A stretch of DNA of 64,000 nt from Pseudarthrobacter sp. NS4. Its GTDB lineage: Bacteria > Actinomycetota > Actinomycetes > Actinomycetales > Micrococcaceae. Below the pieces are notes generated by a model that had not been told where the DNA came from, ran no database searches, and was given only the letters and a program-made list of their open reading frames with translations. The stretch covers positions 806,001 to 870,000 of the forward strand of contig NZ_CP103288.1 in NCBI RefSeq assembly GCF_024758005.1. The letters run 5' to 3'. Positions 27,767 through 35,671 of the stretch are shown here, one piece after another. The position numbers were made by a program, and so were the translations under genes. Within the stretch, counting starts at the first letter, position 1, and each line of letters starts with the position of its first letter.

Positions 27767-28992
27767 AAATTATTGCCGCGGAAGTCTTTGTGACCAGTCC
27801 CTCGCGTAACTTTGTGACTCTCCGGATCACCACTGAGGATGGTGTGACGGGTATTGGTGATGCCACGTTGAACGGGCGTGAGCTGGCTGTGGCCGCGTAT
27901 TTGAAGGAGCATGTTGCGCAGCTGTTGATCGGGAAGGATCCGCACCGGATCGAGGATACGTGGCAGTTCCTCTACCGCAGCTCGTATTGGCGGCGGGGTC
28001 CGGTGACGATGGCGGCGATTGCCGCGGTGGACATGGCGCTGTGGGATATCAAGGGAAAAATGGCGGGTATGCCGGTGTATCAGCTGTTGGGTGGGGCGTC
28101 CCGGAACGGGCTGCGGGCGTACGGGCATGCCTCCGGGGCGGACCTGCCGTCGCTGTTCGATTCGGTCCGCGAGCACCTGGAACTGGGCTACAAGTCCATC
28201 CGGATCCAGACCGCCGTCCCGGGGATCAACGCCGTCTACGGTGTCGCCGCACAGGCGCAGGCCTCGGGGGAGCGGTACGACTACGAGCCCGCCGGCCGCG
28301 GTGCCTTCCCGCTGGAGGAGGACTGGGACACCCGGGCCTATTTGCGGCACCTGCCCAGCGTGTTCGAGGCGGTCCGGAACGAGTTCGGCCCGGAAATCCC
28401 GCTGCTGCACGACGGGCACCACCGCATGACCCCGATCCAGGCCGCCAAGCTCGGAAAAGCGCTGGAACCGTATGATCTGTTCTGGCTGGAGGACTGCACC
28501 CCGGCCGAGAACCAGGAGGGCCTGCGCCTGGTCCGCCAGCACACCACCACCCCGCTGGCGATCGGTGAAATCTTCAACACCGTGTGGGACTTCCAGACGG
28601 TGATCAAGGAACAGCTGATCGACTACGTCCGGGCCGCGTCCACCCACTTCGGCGGGATCTCGCCGTTGAAGAAGGTGATGGATTTCGCCGCGCAGTACCA
28701 GATCAAGTCCGGTTTCCACGGGCCCACCGATATTTCCCCGGTCGGGTTCGCCGCGCAGTTGCACGTGGGCTTGGCGATCCATAACTACGGGATCCAGGAG
28801 TATATGCAGCACTCGGAGAAGACCAACGAGGTCTTCGAGCAGTCCATGACCTTCGTGGACGGCTACCTCCACCCCGGGGACAACCCGGGCATTGGGGTGG
28901 AGTTCAACGAGGAAGCCGCCGCGGCCTACCCGTACCAGCAGGCCTACCTGCCCTATAACCGCCTGGTGGACGGCACCGTCCATGACTGGTGA
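27763..28992 (+). CDS. manD: D-mannonate dehydratase, enolase superfamily (ManD)
   Basis: The 409-residue protein has the ManD hallmarks: the [22 protein letters not shown]-domain segment, a metal-binding triad in the barrel (Asp in LLHDGHHR, Glu in FWLEDC, Glu in [11 protein letters not shown]), the catalytic His region [14 protein letters not shown], and the closing [12 protein letters not shown]. It dehydrates D-mannonate to 2-keto-3-deoxygluconate; some family members prefer gluconate. The first ~80 codons use more T- and G-ending codons than neighbouring genes. The GTG start overlaps the previous stop. Confidence 0.95.
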   Translation: MKIIAAEVFVTSPSRNFVTLRITTEDGVTGIGDATLNGRELAVAAYLKEHVAQLLIGKDPHRIEDTWQFLYRSSYWRRGPVTMAAIAAVDMALWDIKGKMAGMPVYQLLGGASRNGLRAYGHASGADLPSLFDSVREHLELGYKSIRIQTAVPGINAVYGVAAQAQASGERYDYEPAGRGAFPLEEDWDTRAYLRHLPSVFEAVRNEFGPEIPLLHDGHHRMTPIQAAKLGKALEPYDLFWLEDCTPAENQEGLRLVRQHTTTPLAIGEIFNTVWDFQTVIKEQLIDYVRAASTHFGGISPLKKVMDFAAQYQIKSGFHGPTDISPVGFAAQLHVGLAIHNYGIQEYMQHSEKTNEVFEQSMTFVDGYLHPGDNPGIGVEFNEEAAAAYPYQQAYLPYNRLVDGTVHDW

Positions 28993-29539
28993 GGCGCAGG
29001 CGGTGACCCAGTACCGCATCATTGTCATGGGTGTCTCCGGGTGCGGCAAGACCACCATCGGTGACCTCGTGGCCCGCGGACTCGGCGTGTCTTTTTTGGA
29101 CGGTGATTCGCTCCACCCGGTGGAGAACGTGGCCAAGATGGCGGCCGGGACACCGTTGGCGGACGAGGACCGCTGGCCCTGGCTCGCCACCGTGGGTTCC
29201 GCACTGGCCAATGCAGGGGACGGCGGACTGGTGCTGGCCTGCTCTGCGCTGCGCCGCAGCTACCGGGACGCGATCCGGCAGCAGGCCCCGGCCACCGTCT
29301 TCCTGCACCTGCACGGGACCAAAGAAGTGCTGAAGGCACGCACCGAGGGCCGGTCCGGCCACTTCATGCCGCCGGCGCTGCTCGAATCCCAACTCGCCAC
29401 ACTGGAACCACTCGAAAAGGACGAAGCCGGCATCGTCGTCGACATCGCCGCCCCCGTCCAGCAGATCGTGGCCGAGGCACTTGCCGGGATTGCCGCCGTC
29501 GTAACTCCTGCACCTGCCGCAGGGGCCAAGCCGCGGTAG
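28982..29539 (+). CDS. gntK: Gluconokinase
   Basis: The 185-residue protein phosphorylates gluconate to 6-phosphogluconate. The P-loop [15 protein letters not shown] is near residues 16-30, followed by [16 protein letters not shown] and [11 protein letters not shown], which are diagnostic for GntK. The ATG at 28982 overlaps manD by 11 bases; GTG 29003 with GAGG upstream is an alternative start. As last gene of the uronate operon it links hexuronate/gluconate breakdown to the pentose phosphate pathway. No 2-keto-3-deoxygluconate kinase or aldolase gene is found in the window. Confidence 0.93.
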   Translation: MTGEAQAVTQYRIIVMGVSGCGKTTIGDLVARGLGVSFLDGDSLHPVENVAKMAAGTPLADEDRWPWLATVGSALANAGDGGLVLACSALRRSYRDAIRQQAPATVFLHLHGTKEVLKARTEGRSGHFMPPALLESQLATLEPLEKDEAGIVVDIAAPVQQIVAEALAGIAAVVTPAPAAGAKPR

Positions 29540-29743
29540 TTCGACGTCGCATGCCGGCACGCGAGAGGCCATCCGTGCCGCTGGAGAAGATCCAGGGCAA
29601 ATAGGAGTTCCAGGGCACCTTCAATGAGAACGGGTTCTGCGGCTCTTCCGATACGCGGCTCTAGGGCGGTAAAGCTCTCCTTGCGCCGGTGTTTAACCCC
29701 TTCGCCCCTGCCCGTTTAGCTGCCGTTCGGTTAGTCTTTTGCG

Positions 29744-29950
29744 ATGGCTGACATGGAATTCAAGAAGCGTCTGGACCAGGTTGAAGCGTTGTACAACGAG
29801 CTCTATGAGTTGCGGCAGCGCGGTCCGGCTGCCGGCAAGGAGGAGACCGTCCTGGCCGAGATGCGGTTGGATAACGCATGGCGGGAGTTGTACGAGTTCA
29901 TGCAGTTACCCTTGTCACCTGACGCCCCGATTGGTCATAGTGCGGAGTAG
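29744..29950 (+). CDS. Small charged helical protein, 68 aa
   Basis: The product begins MADMEFKKRLDQVEALYNEL and is predicted to be almost entirely alpha-helical with heptad-like spacing, rich in Glu, Arg and Leu. No ribosome binding site is obvious and no family is recognised. The 204 bp between gntK and this gene holds a weak CGGCACG/CGTGCCG inverted pair (about 29551-29577) that might terminate the uronate operon. Confidence 0.45.
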   Translation: MADMEFKKRLDQVEALYNELYELRQRGPAAGKEETVLAEMRLDNAWRELYEFMQLPLSPDAPIGHSAE

Positions 29951-30285
29951 TTCCAAGGGCGCCTGAAGTTCGCTTTGATGCCTGCTCGGCCTACAACGCG
30001 CACCCCGGATCCCGAGCTGGTTGCGCAGCCGCCTGCAGAGCGGGCCACGGACTTTCCCTGGCTGCTCCGCCTCGTGGAAATGCGTAGTAGCTGGAGACAA
30101 ACGTAAGACGCGCGCTGCTGGCCGCTATCAGACAGCCCTGCACCTCTGCGGCAGCGGACTTCAAAGCCCACAAGCTCCTTCTCGGACGGGGCTTGTATAT
30201 CTTATTTCGCTCTTTGATATATTAGTCTTATACTAGATCTGAATCCCCGAGGATCAATCGCTAACTCGATGAGGAGTGGAACAGC
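29951..30285. other. Intergenic region with AT-rich promoter segment
   Basis: No convincing gene is seen in these 335 bp. The last 80 bp are unusually AT-rich for the window (around 30195-30240). They contain TAGT/ACTA half-sites flanking CTTAT (30225-30237), a possible operator, and end in GAGGAGTGGAACAGC, the ribosome binding site of the aminotransferase gene. Confidence 0.5.
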
Positions 30286-31485
30286 ATGCAGCAACTCGCG
30301 CACCGGCTCGAACGCCTGGGCACCGAAACCGCCTTCAGCGTCGCCCAGGCCGCGGCCGCCTGGAAAGCGAAGGGGAACCGCGTGTACCCCTTCCATCTCG
30401 GCGACATCAACATACCGACGGCCCCGCACATCGTTGAAGCGATGAATCGGGCCATCGCCGACGGCTATACGGGTTATTGCCCCGGACCCGGCATCCCCCA
30501 GTTGCGCGAAGCTCTGGCCGAAGACATCGGGGCCCGCCGCGGTATCGAGTTCTCCCCGGACAACGTCGTTGTGATGACTGGCGGCAAGCCCGTTATCACG
30601 AAGTTCCTGCAGGCGGTCATGAACCCCGGCCAGGAAGTGCTCTACCCGAACCCCGGCTTCCCGATCTACGAATCGCAGATCGAGTACCTCGGTGGCACGG
30701 CTGTGCCTTACCGTTACCTCCCCACGAGCCAGGGCTTCGCGATCGACCTCGACCAGGTCCGGGCATCAATCACCCCGAATACTGTCGCAATCATCTACAA
30801 CGACCTGCAGAACCCCATCTCGGCCGAGTCGACTGCCGCCGAGCGGGAGGCAATCGCACAGCTCGCGCAGGAGCACGACCTCTGGGTACTCTCCGATGAA
30901 GCGTACTTCGAGACGCGCTATGAGGGTGTCTCGAAGTCGATCGCGTCGCTTCCCGGCATGGCCGAGCGCACGGTGATCCTCTACACCTTCAGCAAGAAGT
31001 TCGCCATGACCGGCTCCCGCCTCGGCTGCGCCGTCGCCCCGATCGAGATCGCCAAAATTCTCAGCACACTCAACACCAACGATGAGTCTTGCACGACGCA
31101 CTACGTGCAATGGGCGGGCATCGAAGCGCTGCGTGGCACCCAGGAACCCGTACAGCAGATGCTCGACATCCTGCGCGGGCGCCGGGATGCCGCATGCGAA
31201 CTCGTGAACGACATCTCCGGCATGCACGTCGCCGTGCCGCAGTCGACGTTCTACCTGTTCCCGGACGTCACCGAGGTCATGGAGCGCATGGGTTACACGG
31301 CAGTTGGCGATTTCGCCTCAGCTGCGCTGTACGAAACCGGCGTCTCCTTCTGCACGCGTGAGCACTTCGGCCGCCGCCAGCCCGGCGAGGAGCGGCAGTA
31401 CATCCGGCTCGCCTACTCGGGCATCGACGTCGCCGATATCCACGACGGCCTTGGCCGCCTGCGCAAGTGGATCGAGACGGCATGA
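30286..31485 (+). CDS. Class I/II PLP-dependent aminotransferase
   Basis: The 399-residue protein has the fold type I layout: GYTGYCPGPGIPQLREALAE near residue 60, NPGFPIYESQ near 125, a conserved Asn/Asp pair in IYNDLQNPIS and LWVLSDEAYFE, and the PLP-Lys in YTFSKKFAMTGSRLG near 243. It groups with aspartate aminotransferase-like enzymes, but the usual NNPHNPTG is replaced by NDLQNPIS. GAGGAG precedes the ATG. Its stop overlaps a 2-hydroxyacid dehydrogenase gene, so amino acid to 2-oxoacid to 2-hydroxyacid conversion is a plausible pathway. Substrate unknown. Confidence 0.9.
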   Translation: MQQLAHRLERLGTETAFSVAQAAAAWKAKGNRVYPFHLGDINIPTAPHIVEAMNRAIADGYTGYCPGPGIPQLREALAEDIGARRGIEFSPDNVVVMTGGKPVITKFLQAVMNPGQEVLYPNPGFPIYESQIEYLGGTAVPYRYLPTSQGFAIDLDQVRASITPNTVAIIYNDLQNPISAESTAAEREAIAQLAQEHDLWVLSDEAYFETRYEGVSKSIASLPGMAERTVILYTFSKKFAMTGSRLGCAVAPIEIAKILSTLNTNDESCTTHYVQWAGIEALRGTQEPVQQMLDILRGRRDAACELVNDISGMHVAVPQSTFYLFPDVTEVMERMGYTAVGDFASAALYETGVSFCTREHFGRRQPGEERQYIRLAYSGIDVADIHDGLGRLRKWIETA

Positions 31486-32441
31486 GCCGGGTCGTCGTCA
31501 CGGGACGTATACCCGAAGCCGCACTCGAGAAGCTGCGCACCGAGCACGAAGTCGATGCCTGGGAAGGTCCTGGCTCGATTGGCCGCGAGGAGCTCCTGCG
31601 CCGGGTAGCCGGGGCCGATGCCGTGGTGAGCCTGCTCACCGAACGAGTCGATGCCGAACTGCTCGACGCCGCCGGGCCGCAGCTCAAGGTCGTCGCGAAC
31701 GTCGCCGTCGGCTATGACAACATCGACGTGCCCGCCTGCACCGAGCGGGGCGTGGTCGCCACCAACACGCCGGGCGTGCTCACGGAGGCCACGGCCGACA
31801 TCGCGTTCGGCCTCATCCTCTCAGCGACCCGCCGGCTCGGCGAGGGGGAGCGGCTCATCCGCTCCGGCCAGGCATGGAAGTGGGGCATGTTCTTCCTGCT
31901 CGGCAGCAGCCTGCAGGGCAAGACCCTCGGCATCGTCGGTATGGGCGGCATTGGCCAGGCGACCGCTCGCCGGGCCAAGGCCTTCGGGATGGAAATCGTC
32001 TACCAGTCACGCCGTGAGATCGACCCCGTGCTCGCCGACGAGCTGGGCGCCCGGCGGGTCGAGCTCGATGAGTTGCTGGCCATCTCCGACGTCGTCTCCT
32101 TGCACTGCCCCTACGGGCCGGCTACGCACCACCTGATTGGCGCCGGGCAGCTTGCGGCGATGAAGGATTCGGCATACCTCGTCAATACCGCGCGCGGGCC
32201 AATCGTCGATGAAGCAGCGCTCGCTTCTGCCCTTCGCGAGGGGCAGATCGCGGGTGCCGGGCTCGACGTTTTTGAGAACGAGCCCAGCGTGCACCCCGGA
32301 TTGCTCGAGCTCGAGAACGTAGTGCTCGTGCCGCACCTCGGCTCCGCCACTGTCGAGACCCGTACCGCAATGGCGATGCTCGCCGCAGACAACACCTTGG
32401 CTGTGCTCAGCGACGAACGGCCGCCCGCGCCGATCAATTAG
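31482..32441 (+). CDS. D-2-hydroxyacid dehydrogenase (glyoxylate/hydroxypyruvate reductase type)
   Basis: The 319-residue protein carries the NAD-binding motif GIVGMGGIGQATARRAKAFG (about residues 147-166), the catalytic Arg in NTARGPIVDE, Glu in DVFENEP and His in VPHLGSAT. This matches the glyoxylate/hydroxypyruvate reductase group. The ATG overlaps the stop of the aminotransferase gene (ATGA), so the two are co-translated and probably act on the same carbon skeleton; with an aminotransferase partner, a serine/hydroxypyruvate/glycerate route is one reading. Confidence 0.92.
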   Translation: MSRVVVTGRIPEAALEKLRTEHEVDAWEGPGSIGREELLRRVAGADAVVSLLTERVDAELLDAAGPQLKVVANVAVGYDNIDVPACTERGVVATNTPGVLTEATADIAFGLILSATRRLGEGERLIRSGQAWKWGMFFLLGSSLQGKTLGIVGMGGIGQATARRAKAFGMEIVYQSRREIDPVLADELGARRVELDELLAISDVVSLHCPYGPATHHLIGAGQLAAMKDSAYLVNTARGPIVDEAALASALREGQIAGAGLDVFENEPSVHPGLLELENVVLVPHLGSATVETRTAMAMLAADNTLAVLSDERPPAPIN

Positions 32442-32791
32442 TGGCAAAGGGCGCTGACGTGCCAGTCGGGTTTCACTTGCGGCAGGCTTTGCCGAGCCTG
32501 GCCCCAGTACGTCTGGATGCATGATTATCTGGGACGGATCTGGTAACCCGCAACGTAGAACCGAGTATGAGCCCCGTCCGCATGGACGGGGCTCATACTC
32601 GTTTCCAGTACGTCACGCCGCCGCCAACGCATGCATCCTGACGAGGGATTCAATCAGGCGTAGTCGGTAGCGAATTGTTGGCGCTGCTTACCAGGACAAT
32701 GCGGAAGACCTTCGCCCATCCCGGAAGATCCGTCCGGCTCCCTGGAAAAGCCTGCACTTGAAAAGTCATAGAGCAATCCTCAAACGGAGGC
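32442..32791. other. Intergenic region at the start of the accessory segment
   Basis: These 350 bp contain a strong terminator but no gene I can support. A short minus-strand open frame around 32655-32725 looks like a protein tail but matches nothing I recognise. Confidence 0.4.
32562..32601 (+). terminator. Strong stem-loop terminator
   Basis: An uninterrupted 18-bp stem (CGAGTATGAGCCCCGTCC with its complement) closes on the tetraloop GCAT and is followed by TTTCC. It terminates the aminotransferase-dehydrogenase pair. Confidence 0.85.
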
Positions 32792-33088
32792 ATGAAGCCA
32801 CCGGCGCATCCACTAGGGTGCTTGCAAGTTTTGTTCTATTCCACCGGCCGCGACAGATTCCGGGTAGAGCGGAGCTTCTCATTTGGTGTTAGCCCGCAAT
32901 ACCTTCTCCAAGAGGACGGGGAACTGCCCCATCAAGTGGAAGCCAAGCTTGAACAGGTGCGGACGAAGAGGCGCGCCCAAGTTCGTGACTTCGCTTCCCA
33001 GGTTCTGGGTCAGGTGGACCCTGAAGCGTTCCGGGCAGTAGCCAAGATCCTTGATGAGGAAACCCCGAGCCCTTACCGGCCGGAGTGA
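32792..33088 (+). CDS. Hypothetical protein, 98 aa
   Basis: The C-terminal two thirds are a charged helical segment (ELPHQVEAKLEQVRTKRRAQ) with a FASQVLGQVDPEAFRAVAKIL motif-like end. The first ~30 residues are less convincing, and the GGAGG sits only one base from the ATG, so a later start is possible. Family not recognised. It ends in a four-base overlap with the frame of the next, broken gene. It belongs to a region of decayed accessory genes. Confidence 0.45.
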   Translation: MKPPAHPLGCLQVLFYSTGRDRFRVERSFSFGVSPQYLLQEDGELPHQVEAKLEQVRTKRRAQVRDFASQVLGQVDPEAFRAVAKILDEETPSPYRPE

Positions 33089-33105
33089 AAAGGGGGTGTG
33101 GCGCG

Positions 33106-33857
33106 ATGAATGATCAGCAGATGCAGGAGATCGGCGACAGAGTTGTTCCTGCCATGGAGGGGCTTGTGCAGCTCGATCCATGGTGGTGGACATACGTCGC
33201 AGTATTGGCGCCCGTCGCTCTCCTGACTACGCCATCGTGGTCACAGTGGTCGGACTGCGGAACCTGCGACGTCAAGAGAGTGCTTTCAAGCACAAGGTCG
33301 CAAGTGGGGCAAGAAACATGCACCGGACGCGTGACAGTGACGCCATGACCGAATGGTGGAGGCGCGCCCAGTGGGCTTTGACTGCCACTGCCTCGACCAA
33401 CGACACGATGTACTCCTACGGCATGGGGATCCTCGAGGTTCTGGCCAAGATTGATCTGGCCGGCTCCGAGGAAAAGTCCCTGTTCGATGCTGTCTGGGAA
33501 GGGTCCTGCACGAAAATGCGGGACAACGAGATCCGGCATCTCCTGGAGCAACTCCGGGGCTGCGCTCGGCAGGAGGGGGGTGGACCCCTGATCGGGCACC
33601 CTTCTAAACAAGAATTAAGCCGCCCAAGCCCAGTCAAGGATCCCCCGGTCTCGGGAGAGAACCGAAGCAGCAAGGAGGAATCTAACGGATATCCACGGGG
33701 AAACGACCCGACGCGCAAGGAGCAGGCGTTCGCCACGCTCCGTCGCGAAATCCTCGCTGCACGGCTGAAGGTCGTCCTCGACGAGCAGTTGAACCGTGGG
33801 ACTTCCCCGACTGTAAAGGCTCTGGCCCGGATGAAGCTGCCGTCGATCGTCAGATAA
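33106..33857 (+). pseudogene. Frameshifted single-span membrane protein gene
   Basis: The first frame (from ATG 33106) encodes MNDQQMQEIGDRVVPAMEGL and the start of a membrane span (WWWTYVAVLAPVALL). The same span then continues in another frame as YAIVVTVVGLRNLRRQES, followed by ~200 charged residues to 33857. The crossover lies near 33225-33235 and corresponds to the loss of one base. No slippery heptamer or pseudoknot is evident there, so mutation is more likely than programmed frameshifting. Neither half alone makes a complete protein. Function unknown. Confidence 0.65.
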
Positions 33858-33860
33858 AAA

Positions 33861-33900
33861 CAATCAGGATCAGAACTCTAATGAGTTCTGATCCTGATTG
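33861..33900. terminator. Strong stem-loop terminator
   Basis: An 18-bp perfect stem (CAATCAGGATCAGAACTC with its complement) closes on the tetraloop TAAT. It is preceded by AAAAA and followed by GGTTTG, so it works best for minus-strand transcripts (the Lsr2 remnant) but may serve both. Confidence 0.8.
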
Positions 33901-33985
33901 GGTTTGTGGAGTTGGGGGTAGAAAAGTCCTATCCGGCAGTAGCGGATCTCCCTCCGGCAATGTCTATTTCCTGGCTGGTACTGGC

Positions 33986-34138
33986 CTAATTCGCAGCCTG
34001 GTACTTTTCGATGATGTCCGACTGAATACGGCCGCGTGCATTTACCTGGTAGCCATTGTCGATGGCCCAGAGACCTACAGCCTTGGTGTCGATATCTCCA
34101 CCGCCAGATTTACGAGCGGCGCCTCTACGAAGTAGCTC
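33986..34138 (-). pseudogene. C-terminal DNA-binding fragment of an Lsr2-like protein
   Basis: About 40 codons match the Lsr2 C-terminal domain: SGGGDIDTKAVGLWAIDNGY then QVNARGRIQSDIIEKYQAAN, including the RGR motif that inserts into the AT-rich minor groove. Just upstream, another frame reads SYFVEA, as in the end of the Lsr2 N-terminal domain, so a frameshift separates the halves near 34125. The oligomerisation domain start is gone. Lsr2 silences foreign DNA, and a decayed copy fits a horizontally acquired island. Confidence 0.7.
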
Positions 34139-34238
34139 TAGGAGCGTCAGATGGACGCTGAGGACCACAGGCCAATGAGGATTGCCTGACGGACAGTCGG
34201 CGCTTTGTGCCGGGGCTCGGCGTGGTTACCTCATGGAG

Positions 34239-34841
34239 TTATTGCGGCGGGTCTTCTTCAACGACGAGGCCTTCGTCTCCGGGGAGTACTTTGCCTTGCT
34301 TCCGCTCTGCTTCGTCCTCGTCGTTCAAGGCAACCGCGTCTGCCGGTGAGCACGGGGCAGTGGCACCAATGCTGTACGACTGGTCAGATGCATCAGTGTA
34401 GAAGCTGGCCCGAAGGACGGGCCCGCCCTCGGCGAAGACGGTCGGGTGTGTTGTCGGGTTCACGGTGCGTACGGTCATGCCGAGGGACTCCCAATACTCC
34501 GCTACGCGTTTCGCGTCCTCAATATGCGCTGTTCCTTGGGGTGCCCACCGGTCATAGCCATAACTGGCACCCTCCTCGCCCTCTCCCGGGGAGCACTCCT
34601 GCGCCCACGCTACGCCGTTACGGGGCCACCAACCGGTGACGTCGAGCTGTTTGGTGGTATTCATGACGAGTTCGACCACACGGTCCCGTCCCTCCCGGGC
34701 AGTCATTGTCTGTTCTGGCGTCGCCTTCTCTGACATTGTGTTCCCTGGCTCCTTCTCAGCGCATGCGGTTATTGTCATTCCCATCATGAGCACGGCCGTT
34801 GCGGCTGCGAAAATCCTCACATGTGTCTTAGCGGCGGGCAT
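34239..34841 (-). CDS. Lipoprotein of the type VII-associated candidate immunity group
   Basis: The 200-residue precursor has lipobox ITAC (Cys about residue 27) and GGAAGGA before ATG 34841. The mature part resembles the tandem lipoproteins at 42.1-43.4 kb in layout: an N-terminal helix, WWPRNGVAWAQEC, a long helix with DAKRVAEYWESLGMTVRTV, and a conserved late Cys (TAPCSPADA). The identity is low, so common origin is inferred from order of features. It ends in an acidic tail. It may be an orphan immunity lipoprotein for a secreted hydrolase. Confidence 0.75.
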   Translation of the reverse strand: MPAAKTHVRIFAAATAVLMMGMTITACAEKEPGNTMSEKATPEQTMTAREGRDRVVELVMNTTKQLDVTGWWPRNGVAWAQECSPGEGEEGASYGYDRWAPQGTAHIEDAKRVAEYWESLGMTVRTVNPTTHPTVFAEGGPVLRASFYTDASDQSYSIGATAPCSPADAVALNDEDEAERKQGKVLPGDEGLVVEEDPPQ

Positions 34842-34925
34842 GGGACATTCCTTCCAGTAAGGCCTTCTGCAGATCCGTCGGCCCCAACGGGACATACGGG
34901 GTGATCTTCTCCGCTTCTCGCTTGA

Positions 34926-35216
34926 TTGCCCAGGCCAAGCTCAGGCCGACGCGGATCCTGGACGAAGCCGGACCGTTCCGGCCGGACGGCAACGCCCCGG
35001 CGCGAACAAACCTGGCAGTCCCGACTGGACGAAGTAGCTGATTTCACGAGAACTTACAGCCGGCCGCCACATGTAAGCTCCACCGACTTCGACGAGCGGC
35101 GCCTGGCGGCAATCGTCGCCCGGTACCGGCGCCCCACGAACCGGCAGCAATACCCCGAACGGATCAAGGAACTGGATGCCAAAGCCCCCGGATGGGATCA
35201 CAAGCTCACGTCGTAG
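34926..35216 (+). pseudogene. Fragment of a helicase-associated (HA) domain protein
   Basis: From about 35005 the frame reads TWQSRLDEVADFTRTYSRPP followed by DFDERRLAAIVARYRR and ERIKELDAKAPGWDH, the repeating pattern of helicase-associated domains (Trp-x2-Arg-Leu...Pro-Gly-Trp). Upstream of this there is no similarity and no good start. It is probably the last HA repeat of a lost gene. Confidence 0.45.
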
Positions 35217-35671
35217 GCCCTGTATCTAGCCGCTGCGCAGCACTCTGCGACCGGTGGCTACAAGGCGGCAGTCAGTCGATGGGATTCGGGATAGGCAACT
35301 TCACATTTGTTTGGCTCGGAAGCTCCTGCCGGGATTTCCTCCGCGCCGGTAACGGTGCATGTTGCGACCAAGCGGTCGCTCACCGAAGCTGTTATTTCCC
35401 CCAGCGTCCGCTCTCCAGCGGGGTTGTTAGGGGTCCGGAGCGCATCAAATACCGCCACCGTGTCCCCGCTATTACCTTCCGAGGGGGCACATCGTCGAGT
35501 GCTTCATCGTGAAGGACGGCGTCGTCGTGGCGCGTGATCCCATCGGCGTGCCGATCAACAACACGAGCGGGACATCAGTTGGCGTCTCATGGTCAACTCC
35601 TTCGCGGGACACGAAGATGGCTCCGCCCTTCCGCGGACGCTGATCCGAGCGCCAGATGATGGAATTCTGCG
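35217..35671. other. Intergenic region with possible gene debris
   Basis: No gene can be supported in these 455 bp. A minus-strand open frame at 35258-35458 (starting MAVFDALRTPNNPAGERTL) has protein-like composition and may be a fragment, but I cannot assign it. Confidence 0.35.

Noticed and set aside
27223..29211. 662-codon minus-strand open frame across uxuB, manD and gntK
   Set aside because: The plus-strand genes show full family motifs; the antisense frame has none and reflects third-position GC bias.
32442..32791. tRNA attachment site for the accessory island
   Set aside because: No tRNA cloverleaf, integrase gene or direct repeat pair was found at the island borders by eye.
33180..33260. 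Programmed -1 frameshift
   Set aside because: No slippery heptamer or clear downstream structure at the crossover; mutation or sequencing error is simpler.
33881..34135. 84-codon plus-strand open frame
   Set aside because: It starts inside the terminator hairpin and is antisense to the Lsr2 remnant, which has real family similarity.
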